Positions 51,932 to 60,560 of a DNA stretch of 64,000 nt are shown here, piece after piece (within the stretch, counting starts at the first letter, position 1; each line of letters opens with the position of its first letter). The stretch spans positions 372,001 to 436,000 of the forward strand of contig NZ_JADQTN010000002.1 in NCBI RefSeq assembly GCF_017812015.1. Reading direction: 5' to 3'. This stretch comes from Pontixanthobacter sp. CEM42. Its GTDB lineage: Bacteria; Pseudomonadota; Alphaproteobacteria; Sphingomonadales; Sphingomonadaceae. Made by a program: the position numbers and the translations under genes. The notes below the pieces were generated by a model. That model was given only the letters and a program-made list of their open reading frames with translations, ran no database searches and was not told the DNA's origin.

Positions 51932-52579
51932 TTAGCGATAGAAAATATGCGTACTGATCGCTGCGCGCTTGGCTTTGCGATAGCTCCAGCTCGGACGCAC
52001 ATAGGTTGCGTGGAAATACAGCGAATCCTGTGCCTCGCTATCCCAATGGCCTTCATGGGCGATCCGGGCGATTGCTTTGGCGCGTTTCCACGCGGTCGAG
52101 CTACGTGCGATGCGCGGCATCTTGCCGCCCTTCACGAAGCTGAACTGCGAACGCTGATACACAACACCGCAATAGCTTGATGGAAAACGCGACGATTCCG
52201 CACGGTTAATTACAACTTGCGCAACCGCAAGCTGGCCAGTCAGTGGCTCACCACGCGATTCGAAATAGACAGTGCCTGCAAGGCATTCCATTTCGCGCGA
52301 AAGGTCAGCGCTGATATCGGTAATCTGTACCAGCTCACGCAGCGAAGATGCTTGCGGTGCTTCAGTGACTTCTTCCGCTTCGGGTAGCGGTTGGATCACT
52401 GGTTCAGAAACGAATACAGGTACTGTCTCGTCGGTGAGAGCTGGCGCCTGTGTAGAATCTGTAATCTCTGCTTCGACGCCCTGTTGAGCGTTCGCGCCCG
52501 AGAGTTCGGCGCTTGCAAAAGTGAATCCAAGTGCGGTTACAAAAGTCACGGCACCTGCAAAGTGGGTCTTACGAGCCAT
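51932..52579 (-). CDS. Cell wall hydrolase, SleB-like
   Basis: Exported peptidoglycan hydrolase of 215 aa. An N-terminal signal segment (residues 8-25) precedes an acidic, Pro- and Thr-rich linker. The hydrolase_2 (SleB-type) domain begins near residue 95 with CLAGTVYFESRGEPLTGQLA, whose Glu is the presumed catalytic acid, and continues with VINRAESSRFP and HEGHWDSEAQDSLYFHA. In Bacillus, SleB opens spore cortex; non-spore-formers use relatives in growth or division. A terminator follows the gene. Confidence 0.87.
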   Translation of the reverse strand: MARKTHFAGAVTFVTALGFTFASAELSGANAQQGVEAEITDSTQAPALTDETVPVFVSEPVIQPLPEAEEVTEAPQASSLRELVQITDISADLSREMECLAGTVYFESRGEPLTGQLAVAQVVINRAESSRFPSSYCGVVYQRSQFSFVKGGKMPRIARSSTAWKRAKAIARIAHEGHWDSEAQDSLYFHATYVRPSWSYRKAKRAAISTHIFYR

Positions 52580-52769
52580 TAATCTACTACATTGAGCGGT
52601 GGACGAGCACTGGCGCAGGCTGGGACCTTGAGGGGATATTCAAATTGTTAGGGTCCAGAAAAGGCCTGCCGGCCGTCCCCCGTCTGCGTGCTAACCGAAT
52701 GACCGAATGTCATTCCGCCGCCTGCGCATCGGAAGTTCGATGGTGCAAATAGTTTCAATTGAAATTAAG

Positions 52770-53114
52770 TCAACCAGCTTTATGTTGCAGTGCGGCAAAG
52801 CGTTCTGGATCTGCGACGTCCAGCTCCAACACCCATAAATCTGGGTCCTGCGTACCTCGCTTTACTAAATATTCGTTAAATTCTAGAGGGTTATCGGGAT
52901 TCTGTTCACGCGACAAAACATAGGGTCGCGAACCGTCCATCTGCGGCATCCGCTCGTAAAGGCGTGCGAGGCCCTCACGGTCGAGCGTTACAATCATAAT
53001 TGCACCTGCATCACGCTCGCCTTTGGAAAGCACGGTGGCAAAGCCACCTTCCGCCTGAACAGCACGGATCATTCCCGAGATTTCAAGGTGGGCGGGTAGG
53101 CGAGCGTCCATCAT
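52770..53114 (-). CDS. DUF1491 family protein
   Basis: Protein of 114 aa of the alphaproteobacterial DUF1491 family. Conserved segments are ARLPAHLEISGMIRAVQAEGGFATVL, KGERDAGAIMI and DPDLWVLELDVADPERF. There is no signal peptide. The function is unknown. Two consecutive ATG codons start the gene at 53114 and 53111. It lies 6 bp after the thioesterase gene in a minus-strand series that leads from the origin region. A 190-bp gap follows to the cell-wall hydrolase gene. Confidence 0.85.
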   Translation of the reverse strand: MMDARLPAHLEISGMIRAVQAEGGFATVLSKGERDAGAIMIVTLDREGLARLYERMPQMDGSRPYVLSREQNPDNPLEFNEYLVKRGTQDPDLWVLELDVADPERFAALQHKAG

Positions 53115-53120
53115 GTGCGC

Positions 53121-53585
53121 CTATTCAGCGCTATATCCGTCAAGACCGGACAGCGCGATATGGGAACGCATAAACGTGCCGGTTCCACGGCCGATCTCGT
53201 CACCTTCTTCATCGATCAGCCGCGATTCTGCCACAAATACACGGCGCTTGCCGCTAACCCAGTGGCCTTCGGCAATAACGCGCCCTTCGCGTACGGGCTT
53301 GGTAAAGTGCAAATTGAATGAGGTGGTGAGCAAGAACCGGTCAGTCACCAGTGTATTCGCGGCGTAGAACGCCGCATCGTCGAGCATTTTGAAGTAAATC
53401 GTCCCATGCGCAGCACCCGCCGCATGATAGGATGCTTCGGTCACATCAAATACGAGCCGCGAGCGCCCGCGCTCGGTGATCTCCAGCGTAGAATCGAACA
53501 GTTGGTTGACCGGCGCCGATTGATAGAGCCGCTCGAGCGCCCGAAAATGCAGCTCCGAACCCGGTGTCGCACTGCCATCGCTCAT
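53121..53585 (-). CDS. PaaI-like hotdog-fold thioesterase
   Basis: Acyl-CoA thioesterase-like protein of 154 aa. The hotdog signature is seen in ASYHAAGAAHGTIYFKMLDDAAFYAAN, where PaaI has HGG and the active-site Asp or Glu follows, and in the strands TTSFNLHFTKPVREGRVIAEG and RRVFVAESRLIDEEG. The substrate is not known. ATG 53585 is chosen; the frame is open to 53615 without family likeness. It follows ptsN by 4 bp. Confidence 0.83.
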   Translation of the reverse strand: MSDGSATPGSELHFRALERLYQSAPVNQLFDSTLEITERGRSRLVFDVTEASYHAAGAAHGTIYFKMLDDAAFYAANTLVTDRFLLTTSFNLHFTKPVREGRVIAEGHWVSGKRRVFVAESRLIDEEGDEIGRGTGTFMRSHIALSGLDGYSAE

Positions 53586-53589
53586 CGAA

Positions 53590-54051
53590 TCAGGCGACGT
53601 CACGATCCGACACATTGGTCAGCATGGAATAGAGTGCTTCAGGCGTTTGCGCTTCGCTCATCGCCTGCCGGATAGCATCATCGCGCACTGTCCGCGAGAT
53701 TGCCGCGAGCGCGTGCAAATGGCCAACGCCGGCATTGGTCGGTGAAAGCAACCCGAACACCAGATCGACAGGCATTCCGTCTGCAGCGCCGAAATCTACC
53801 GGAGCGTCCAGCCGGAACAGCACCGCAACCGGCATAGAAATGTCATCGATACGGGCGTGCGGGATCGCGACACCGCGGCCAAAACCTGTACTGCCTAACG
53901 CTTCGCGCTCTTCCAGAGACTCAAGCACAATGCTGCTGTCTACGCCGTAAACCTCGGCGAATCGCTGCGACAAGGCCGCTAAAATTGCCTCTTTGCTATC
54001 AGCACCGATGGTGCCGACCGCTTCGGGCAATATCTTTACATTTACATTCAT
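53590..54051 (-). CDS. ptsN: PTS IIA-type protein (EIIA-Ntr)
   Basis: Nitrogen-related phosphotransferase protein of 153 aa. The phosphorylated residue is His65 in GRGVAIPHARI. DSKEAILAALSQR and MPVDLVFGLLSPTNAGVGHLHALA are typical. It accepts phosphate from NPr and controls potassium transport, stress and nitrogen responses. In many Proteobacteria it lies beside rpoN and hpf; here hpf is next to it, separated by a 153-bp gap, but rpoN is not in the window. Confidence 0.93.
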   Translation of the reverse strand: MNVNVKILPEAVGTIGADSKEAILAALSQRFAEVYGVDSSIVLESLEEREALGSTGFGRGVAIPHARIDDISMPVAVLFRLDAPVDFGAADGMPVDLVFGLLSPTNAGVGHLHALAAISRTVRDDAIRQAMSEAQTPEALYSMLTNVSDRDVA

Positions 54052-54204
54052 GTGTTACGCACTTTGAAAATTTGAGTCGGTGTAAAATCGACAAGTCGCA
54101 GAGAAACAAAGCGTTTTCGCCGGAAATCCAGCGTCGCAATCACAGCGTATGTCGAGGGGCTTGATACGGCGTGAGGGGCGCCGGTCGTGCCTTGTTCTTG
54201 GGCC

Positions 54205-54780
54205 CTAGCTTGGTTCCACCCATCCTATCGAGCCATCTTGACGGCGATAAACCATATTATGCCGCCCAGTTCCAGCATTTTTGAAGAACATCGCATTGGT
54301 ATGGCGCAGATCGAGCATCATTACCGCATCGGCTACGCTGGCCTCGGGAATGTCCACTTTGGTCTCTGCGACAATCATCGGCGCATCATCGCCAGCCTCT
54401 TCGGCTTCGGGTTCTTCGGATTCAGCTACCGCGAAGATCGTGTAGGCAGCCTCTTCCTCACGAGCTGCGTGATCGGCTTGTTCATGGCGATCGTTGAGGC
54501 GCCTTTTGTATCGCCTGCACTGGGTCTCGATTTTAGTTGCGGCCTTATCAAGCGCTTGGTGCGCGTCATGTGCTTCACCATGACTCTTCAGGACAATGCC
54601 TTGCATGACATGCGTCACAATATCACAGCTAAATGCGCCTGCCGGCGCCTTTCCAAAGGTGACATGGGAGGAGATCGCTCGGCTAAAGTACTTGTCGACA
54701 ATGGCATTCAGACGATCGGCAGCGTGATCCTGAAGTGCTGCACCGGTTTCCACTTGATGGCCTGAAACACGAATATCCAT
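54205..54780 (-). CDS. hpf: Ribosome hibernation-promoting factor, long form
   Basis: Ribosome-associated protein of 191 aa. The N-terminal RaiA/YfiA domain (residues 1-100; MDIRVSGHQVETGAALQDHA) binds the small subunit, and an acidic linker (115-140) leads to a C-terminal domain (145-191; AVMMLDLRHTNAMFFKNAGTG) that makes two ribosomes pair as a 100S particle. The long form in one chain is usual in Alphaproteobacteria. It stands upstream of ptsN on the same strand. Confidence 0.94.
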   Translation of the reverse strand: MDIRVSGHQVETGAALQDHAADRLNAIVDKYFSRAISSHVTFGKAPAGAFSCDIVTHVMQGIVLKSHGEAHDAHQALDKAATKIETQCRRYKRRLNDRHEQADHAAREEEAAYTIFAVAESEEPEAEEAGDDAPMIVAETKVDIPEASVADAVMMLDLRHTNAMFFKNAGTGRHNMVYRRQDGSIGWVEPS

Positions 54781-54837
54781 AGTCGACCTTCTCCTTTTTA
54801 TCGGGACGTGAAGTGTCCCGGATTATTTACCCCATGA

Positions 54838-55524
54838 TTACTTGCTCCATAGGGGTGCCTCGATTGTCTTTATAAACGCTTGATGCCGCGCCAATTCCTC
54901 TGCCGAGGGTGCATGGGCACGCGGCGCGCGAAATTCGCGGGGTGTTTGCGGCGCAGCGGCGGCCTCGGGGACGGTCTCAGCCTTGGCTTCAGCCGCAAGT
55001 TCGAGGCCGATCTGCCGGCCGCCGAGTAATTCTACATAAACTTGCGCAAGCAGCTCGGCATCAAGCAGCGCACCATGTTTCACCCGGTGGCTGCGATCGA
55101 CGCCGTAACGCGAACAAAGCGCATCGAGCGAATTTTTCGCGCCGGGATGTTTCTTGCGCGCAATAGCCACCGTGTCGACCATCCGGTCGAGATTGACCGG
55201 CGCACGGTCAATCATCTCCAGCTCATTGTTGAGAAAGCCGAAATCGAACCCGGCATTATGCGCAACCAGCGGAGCGTCGCCGATGAAATCGAGCAATTCC
55301 TGTGCGGTATCGCGAAACAGTGGTTTGTCGGAAAGAAACGCGGCAGAAAGACCGTGCACCGCTTCAGCGCCTGCAGGCATATCACGCTCTGGATTGTAAT
55401 AGGCGTGATAGGTCGCGCCCGTTGCGACTCGATTGACCATTTCAACGCAGCCCATTTCAACCATCCGGTCCCCGCTTTTGGGGTCTAGGCCGGTTGTCTC
55501 GGTGTCAAAGACGATCTCACGCAT
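54838..55524 (-). CDS. dnaQ: DNA polymerase III epsilon subunit
   Basis: Proofreading 3'-5' exonuclease of the replicative polymerase, 228 aa. The DEDDh motifs are present: REIVFDTETTGLDP with two acids, PLVAHNAGFDFGFL, and HGALLDAELLAQVYVEL with the last His and Asp. The C-terminal region, rich in Ala, Pro and Glu, links to the polymerase subunit. ATG 55524 is fixed by the family start MREIVFDTETTG. The order dnaQ-coaE-aroE-maf is conserved near the origin of several Alphaproteobacteria. Confidence 0.95.
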   Translation of the reverse strand: MREIVFDTETTGLDPKSGDRMVEMGCVEMVNRVATGATYHAYYNPERDMPAGAEAVHGLSAAFLSDKPLFRDTAQELLDFIGDAPLVAHNAGFDFGFLNNELEMIDRAPVNLDRMVDTVAIARKKHPGAKNSLDALCSRYGVDRSHRVKHGALLDAELLAQVYVELLGGRQIGLELAAEAKAETVPEAAAAPQTPREFRAPRAHAPSAEELARHQAFIKTIEAPLWSK

Positions 55525-55589
55525 TACACATGATATCGGCCTGCAAATCGCGTTAGGCAAGGGGTCTTTGAGGCGCTTGGCCGAGTTTT

Positions 55590-56189
55590 TTATGCTGCCC
55601 GTCCTGTTAACCGTTCGATTAGACGCGCAACTTGCGCTTCGGTTTCGGCGAGCGTGCAACCCGTGTCGATAATATGGTCCGCGCGATCGCGCTTTTTTGC
55701 ATCGGGTGTTTGAAGAGACAGGATATGTTCGAATTTTTCGGCGGTCATATCGGGTCGCGCCAACACCCGTTCGCGCTGAATTTCTGCAGGAGCAGAGACG
55801 ACAACGACGGTATCAACGGCCTCATGGCCACCTTTCTCGAACAACAGCGGAATATCGAATAGAATCATCGCGGCTTTGGCATTCTCCAGCAGAAATGCCT
55901 GGCGCCTCTCACCGACTGCCGGATGAATAATCGCCTCGAGCCGCGCCAAAGCCTCGGGATTGGCGAAGACATGCTGGCCAAGCGCATCGCGATTTACCCC
56001 ATCCGGACTAGTGCTTCCCGGAAACTCCACCTCGATAGCAGGAAGGAGTTCCCCATCGGGGCCTTGCATAGAGCGCACAGTTGCATCGGCATCAAAGACC
56101 GGCACACCTGCTGCTTCAAACATCGCTGCAACGGTCGATTTGCCCATGCCGATCGATCCCGTCAGGCCGATTATTAGTGGCCTGCTCAT
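55590..56189 (-). CDS. coaE: Dephospho-CoA kinase
   Basis: Last enzyme of coenzyme A synthesis, 199 aa; it phosphorylates the 3' hydroxyl of dephospho-CoA. The P-loop is GLTGSIGMGKSTVA and the substrate part includes FDADATVRSM, FDIPLLFEKGGHEAVD and VVVSAPAEIQRERVLAR. Its ATG overlaps the aroE stop by 4 bp. The gene is transcribed away from the presumed origin. Confidence 0.96.
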   Translation of the reverse strand: MSRPLIIGLTGSIGMGKSTVAAMFEAAGVPVFDADATVRSMQGPDGELLPAIEVEFPGSTSPDGVNRDALGQHVFANPEALARLEAIIHPAVGERRQAFLLENAKAAMILFDIPLLFEKGGHEAVDTVVVVSAPAEIQRERVLARPDMTAEKFEHILSLQTPDAKKRDRADHIIDTGCTLAETEAQVARLIERLTGRAA

Positions 56190-57049
56190 GCCATCAGCCT
56201 TTCGCGCAGCTCTTCATCATGTTCGCGCGGCGGGGCAGCGCCAAAAAACAACTCGAACGCAGCGGAAGCTTGCCCGATCAGCATCGAATACCCGTCAATA
56301 GTGCGAAACCCGGCATCTTTGGCGTTCCGGAGAAAATCGGTCTCAAGCGGGTCCATCACAATATCATAGGCAATGCTGCCGGGCGGCGCGTGGCTGAAAT
56401 CAAATGCCAAAGGCGGTTGGCCGCGCATGCCCAAGGGGCTGGCATTTACGATTATGTCACAGCAGCCCTCGCGGTCATCAAATTCAAAATCGGTCGGTTG
56501 GGCAAAATGATCGAGCGGTGCAATATGATGATCGCCTTGAGGCGCGAGTTCATCGATCATGGATTGTGCTTTTTCCTGATTGCGGCCCGCCAGAACGATA
56601 ACCATTCCATTGTCCGAAAGCCCGGTGATAATGGCCCGTGCTGCACCGCCTGTTCCCAATATGCGCGCCATCCGGAACAAGTGTTTTTTGGCAAGTGTGT
56701 CCGTCAGTGGTTCCAGGAAGCCGGCGACGTCGGTGTTGAAACCGCGCAGCGATCCGTCTTCTTGCCTGACGACTGTATTCACCGCGCCGATCCGCTGCGC
56801 GAGCGGATCTAGACTATCAAGCAAAGGGATGATCGCCTGCTTATGCGGCATTGTCACATTGCAGCCTCGCCAATTTGCGTCGACCCGCGATCGCGAAAGA
56901 TAATCCGCGAGTCCCTGCGGTTGAACGTGGGCTTTCCCGTACTCAGCAGTGAGGCCAAGTTTTTCGAGCCAGAACCCGTGAATTACGGGCGATTTCGATT
57001 GTTTGATTGGGTCACCAATGACCTGCGCGAAAGGAAACTCGGAGCTCAT
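56186..57049 (-). CDS. aroE: Shikimate dehydrogenase
   Basis: NADPH-dependent enzyme of the shikimate route, 287 aa; it reduces 3-dehydroshikimate. [19 protein letters not shown] binds shikimate, [17 protein letters not shown] holds the catalytic Lys, and [14 protein letters not shown] is the NADP-binding loop. [10 protein letters not shown] is also typical. It overlaps both maf and coaE by 4 bp, forming a tight block maf-aroE-coaE. Confidence 0.96.
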   Translation of the reverse strand: MSSEFPFAQVIGDPIKQSKSPVIHGFWLEKLGLTAEYGKAHVQPQGLADYLSRSRVDANWRGCNVTMPHKQAIIPLLDSLDPLAQRIGAVNTVVRQEDGSLRGFNTDVAGFLEPLTDTLAKKHLFRMARILGTGGAARAIITGLSDNGMVIVLAGRNQEKAQSMIDELAPQGDHHIAPLDHFAQPTDFEFDDREGCCDIIVNASPLGMRGQPPLAFDFSHAPPGSIAYDIVMDPLETDFLRNAKDAGFRTIDGYSMLIGQASAAFELFFGAAPPREHDEELRERLMA

Positions 57050-57630
57050 GATGGTAACTCGCCGATCTCACGCAGCGCGCCAAGAACGGGGAGCAGTGGC
57101 ATTCCAAGAACAGTGAATTGATCGCCCTCAATCCGCTCAAACAGCTGCACACCCATCGCTTCGATGCGAAATACCCCGACACATCCTGCAACCGCGGGCC
57201 ATTCGGCGGAAAGGTAGGATTCGATAAACTCTCCAGAGAGAGTGCGAACGTGCAGTTTGGCCAAATCACTACCCTGCCAGAGCACTTCATCATTACGCAC
57301 AAGCGCCGCACCGCTATGCAAGTGCATTTCCTTGCCCGAAAAGAACCGCAAATGCTCCGCGGCGGCATCACGATTGACGGGTTTATCGAACCTCTGACCA
57401 CTCACAACGACCAGAGAGTCGCTGCCGAGAATAGTTTGATCGGGCTTAAGTGGGGAAACGGCCTGCGCCTTCGCGACTGCCAGCCCTTCGGCGATTGTTG
57501 GGGGCTCGGCACCGACCATACCCGCCTCGGTCGCGCGCTCGTCAAGCGAAGCGGGCGCGCTTTCATAAGCCACACCGGCCGCATCGAGCATCGCGCGACG
57601 CGAGGCGCTTTTGGATGCAAGGACAATCAT
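57046..57630 (-). CDS. maf: Maf-like nucleotide pyrophosphatase
   Basis: House-cleaning nucleoside triphosphate pyrophosphatase of 194 aa. The N-terminus [19 protein letters not shown] is diagnostic, as is [10 protein letters not shown] with the catalytic Asp. Maf proteins hydrolyse dTTP, UTP or modified pyrimidine nucleotides and affect septum formation in Bacillus. Here the GSDSLV variant (usually GADTVV or GSDTVV) suggests the YceF-type 7-methyl-GTP group, which is an inference. It overlaps aroE by 4 bp. Confidence 0.93.
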   Translation of the reverse strand: MIVLASKSASRRAMLDAAGVAYESAPASLDERATEAGMVGAEPPTIAEGLAVAKAQAVSPLKPDQTILGSDSLVVVSGQRFDKPVNRDAAAEHLRFFSGKEMHLHSGAALVRNDEVLWQGSDLAKLHVRTLSGEFIESYLSAEWPAVAGCVGVFRIEAMGVQLFERIEGDQFTVLGMPLLPVLGALREIGELPS

Positions 57631-57654
57631 ATCGGGCTTTTCATATTAGTTTGG

Positions 57655-58500
57655 TCATATTGGTTTGGGCCCAATGCGCGGCGGAATTTCGCGCCGTTCG
57701 CGCTCACCAACCAGATTGATCACGGCTGCGGCCGTTTCTTCAATCGACCGACGGGTTACATCGATCACTGGCCAGCCATTATCCGCAAACATGCGTCGCG
57801 CGAATTTTACCTCTTCGCGAACGCGCTCGTCGTCGATGTAAGAGGTTTCGGAATTCTCATTCAAACTAAGCAGCCGGTTGCGGCGGATCTGGACCAACCG
57901 CTCGGGCGCCGTAGTGAGGCCGACAACAAGCGGGTTTTTGAGCCGGTACAAATTCTCGGGCGGCGGGCTTTCGATCACCAAAGGAATATTCGCCGTCTTA
58001 TACCCGCGATTGGCAAGATAGATGCTGGTTGGTGTTTTGGAGGAGCGTGAGACGCCTGCGAGCACGATATCGGCTTCTTCCCAATTGTCCGATCCAATCC
58101 CGTCATCATGTGCGATCGTATAATGGATCGCATCGACACGTTTGAAATAGGCGTCGTCCATCAAGTGCTGCCGGCCCGGACGACCATGTGCCTCTTGCCC
58201 CAATTGATCTTCAAGCGCTTCGGTTACGGCATCAATTGCAGGCACCGCAGGCAGGCTGAGTTGCCGACAGTGATCTTCCAGCCGTTCGCGTGTATCGGGG
58301 TTAACCAGAGTAAACAGAACAAGCCCGGGATTCGCGGCAAGCTCCGGTACGATCCGGTCCAAATGCTGTTTCGAGCGGACCATTGGCCAGAAGTGACGGA
58401 CAATGTCTGCATCCTCGAACTGCGCCAGCGCAGCTTTGGCAATCATTTCCAAAGTCTCGCCAGTCGAATCCGATACGAGATGAAGATGCAAACGGCTCAT
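57655..58500 (-). CDS. ppsR: Pyruvate phosphate/water dikinase regulatory protein (DUF299)
   Basis: Bifunctional kinase/phosphorylase of 281 aa that uses ADP to inactivate, and inorganic phosphate to reactivate, PEP synthase or pyruvate phosphate dikinase. The family start MSRLHLHLVSDSTGETLEMIAK and the P-loop-like GVSRSSKTPTSIYLANRGYK are clear. Which dikinase it regulates cannot be seen. ATG 58500 is well fixed by the family start. It is the first gene left of the presumed origin, divergent from hemE. Confidence 0.92.
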   Translation of the reverse strand: MSRLHLHLVSDSTGETLEMIAKAALAQFEDADIVRHFWPMVRSKQHLDRIVPELAANPGLVLFTLVNPDTRERLEDHCRQLSLPAVPAIDAVTEALEDQLGQEAHGRPGRQHLMDDAYFKRVDAIHYTIAHDDGIGSDNWEEADIVLAGVSRSSKTPTSIYLANRGYKTANIPLVIESPPPENLYRLKNPLVVGLTTAPERLVQIRRNRLLSLNENSETSYIDDERVREEVKFARRMFADNGWPVIDVTRRSIEETAAAVINLVGERERREIPPRIGPKPI

Positions 58501-58820
58501 GAAAGGAGGTCGTGTCCGGGCTGTGGATAGTGATTGGCATAAACCACGGGATAAAGCTGGCGACAAGTCGGAGGTGCGATTCCATGCCCAATGCGAGTCC
58601 TTGCCGAGTCAGTTTGTGGACAGCAAAGCTAGCTTTTCGACAGGTGCTGGATAACGTGGACAACAAACACTGGACTCGCATTTCTGCGGAGTCGCGATAT
58701 GCAAAACGCTGTTCAACGCGGGAGAAGTCGGACAAAGCCCGCTTGTCCCCGAAATCCACAGGGCCAACAGACTCCATCATCCTATTTATAATATAATATT
58801 ATTTAGTAAGAGGGCCTTCG
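58501..58820. other. Presumed chromosomal replication origin (oriC)
   Basis: This 320-bp gap between ppsR and hemE has no gene. It holds DnaA-box-like 9-mers: TGTGGATAG (58522-58530, one mismatch to TGTGGATAA), TGTGGACAG (58615-58623), the adjacent pair GCTGGATAA and CGTGGACAA (58646-58663) and AAATCCACA (58752-58760), each with two mismatches. A pure A/T stretch of 23 bp (58783-58805) could be the unwinding element. Six GANTC sites (CcrM methylation) lie at 58578-58774. The location beside hemE equals that of Caulobacter, and genes point away on both sides. Confidence 0.75.
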
Positions 58821-59846
58821 ATGCCAGGAATTCTCTTAGATACGTTGTGCGGAAACCGTGCTGAACAGACTCCGATGTGGCTGATGCGTCAGGCTGGCCG
58901 TTATCTTCCTGAATATCGTGAACTCCGCGCTGACAAAGGCGGGTTTCTCGAGTTGGTATACGATACTGATGGTGCAGCCGAGGTTACTCTGCAACCGATC
59001 CGCCGGTTCGGTTTTGATGGGGCAATCCTGTTTTCCGATATTCTGATCATTCCCTACGCGATGGGTCAGAAACTCGAATTTCTGGCAGGCGAGGGACCCA
59101 AGCTCTCACCCAGGCTTGTAGATCATGCTCTGAGTGACCTTAAAGCGGTGCCTGAGCGCCTTTTTCCAATTTATGACACTGTGGCTAAGGTGGTAGCCGG
59201 ATTGGGCTCTGAGACCACCATGCTGGGCTTTGCAGGCTCTCCATGGACTGTCGCGACTTATATGACCGCGGGCGAGGGTAGCCGCGATCAGCACGAAACC
59301 CGGGCGATGGCCTATCGTGATCCCCAAGCATTTGGCGCTATCATCGATGCAATCGGTGAAATGACGGTCGAATATCTAAGCGGTCAGATCAAAGCGGGCG
59401 CCGAAGCTGTGCAATTGTTCGACAGCTGGTCGGGCACGCTTGCACCGTCCGAGTTTGAGCGCTGGGTCATCGCGCCCAATGCGGCGATTGTATCCAAGCT
59501 CCGTAAAATCCATCCGGACACTCCGATTATCGGCTTTCCCAAAGGTGCAGGTGAGAAGCTGCCAGCTTACATTCGCGAAACCGATGTAGACGCGGCCGGC
59601 ATTGACGAGACTGTCGATCCTGTATGGGCAGCGAGTGTCCTTGCGGACGGGTTGCCCGTTCAGGGCAATCTCGATCCTTTGCTGGTGCTGTCGGGCGGTG
59701 AGGCGCTGGATATTGCAGCCAAGCGGATTCTTGAGGCTTTCGCTGATCGACCGCATGTGTTCAATCTGGGTCATGGTATCGGACAATTCACTCCAATTGC
59801 GCATGTCGAACAATTGGTCGAAACTGTCAGAAACTGGCGTGCTTGA
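58821..59846 (+). CDS. hemE: Uroporphyrinogen decarboxylase
   Basis: Heme-synthesis enzyme of 341 aa; it removes four carboxyl groups from uroporphyrinogen III to give coproporphyrinogen III. RQAGRYLPEYRELR, the FSDILIIPYAMG loop with catalytic Asp, GFAGSPWTVATYM and FNLGHGIGQFTP are characteristic. GAGGG lies 6 nt before the ATG. Its promoter must lie within the A/T-rich part of the presumed origin. It is followed by hemJ after 59 bp. Confidence 0.97.
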   Translation: MPGILLDTLCGNRAEQTPMWLMRQAGRYLPEYRELRADKGGFLELVYDTDGAAEVTLQPIRRFGFDGAILFSDILIIPYAMGQKLEFLAGEGPKLSPRLVDHALSDLKAVPERLFPIYDTVAKVVAGLGSETTMLGFAGSPWTVATYMTAGEGSRDQHETRAMAYRDPQAFGAIIDAIGEMTVEYLSGQIKAGAEAVQLFDSWSGTLAPSEFERWVIAPNAAIVSKLRKIHPDTPIIGFPKGAGEKLPAYIRETDVDAAGIDETVDPVWAASVLADGLPVQGNLDPLLVLSGGEALDIAAKRILEAFADRPHVFNLGHGIGQFTPIAHVEQLVETVRNWRA

Positions 59847-59905
59847 TTTGAACGGATGACATTTGCGGGGATGACTGGATCGGTTTCAATCCCTAGGTGA
59901 GTGAA

Positions 59906-60361
59906 ATGCAGGAATATCTGATCCCAATTTACGAATGGCTTAAGGCCGGACATATCATTTTCGTCATCTTCTGGATGGCGGGCTTGTTTATGCTGCCGCG
60001 TTTCTTCGTCTACCACCAAGAAGATGGGCCGCCGGGATCAGAAATGGATGCGGTCTGGATCGACCGAGAGCGGAAACTGCTGAAGATCATACTCGCACCG
60101 TCGCTGATTGTGGTTTGGGTTCTGGGTCTTGCACTGATGTCGGCGACAGCATCGCACACACAGACATGGTTCCACATCAAGTTTTTGGTTGTGTTGTTGC
60201 TATCCGGATATCACGGATACATGGCGGGCTACGCTAAGAAATTGGCGCGCGGCGAGCGGCCGCTTGAGGGCAAGAGACTGCGACTACTTAATGAAGTGCC
60301 AGGTATATCCGCGGCGATCATTGTCATTCTGGTGATCGTCGGAAAACTCTATTTGCCGTAA
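59906..60361 (+). CDS. hemJ: Protoporphyrinogen oxidase HemJ
   Basis: Membrane protein of 151 aa with four helices, the oxygen-linked oxidase that turns protoporphyrinogen IX into protoporphyrin IX in most bacteria without HemG or HemY. The conserved His is in WLKAGHIIFVIFWMAG, and LPRFFVYHQED, ERKLLKIILAP, WFHIKFLVVLLLSGYHGYM and LNEVPGI are family marks. ATG 59906 has AGGTG about 6 nt upstream; GTG 59897 is an in-frame alternative. Located with hemE, so both act in the same pathway. Confidence 0.9.
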   Translation: MQEYLIPIYEWLKAGHIIFVIFWMAGLFMLPRFFVYHQEDGPPGSEMDAVWIDRERKLLKIILAPSLIVVWVLGLALMSATASHTQTWFHIKFLVVLLLSGYHGYMAGYAKKLARGERPLEGKRLRLLNEVPGISAAIIVILVIVGKLYLP

Positions 60362-60560
60362 ATCCGGACCGTTCCGATAGAATCTGAATTGACGCTGCGT
60401 TCCCGCGCGCCTAGTCCCGCATCACACACCGGCTGAGGTTTCGCATCGGCGAACCGGGTCTGCTTTCTCCAAGCCCCATGACCCGTCTTAATGACTTGCC
60501 GGCCATTTCCATATCCGCCTTTACGAAGGCGTCTGAATACGACTGTGAAAGACACCACAC

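Noticed and set aside
52753-52764. Perfect palindrome TTTCAATTGAAA just after the DUF1491 gene
   Set aside because: Only 12 bp, A/T-rich, no T tract or nearby promoter; could be chance.
58512-58796. Plus-strand frame of 94 codons after the perfect ribosome site at 58501-58510
   Set aside because: The GTG would be only 1-2 nt from the ribosome site, the protein has no family likeness and it runs through the DnaA-box region of the presumed origin.
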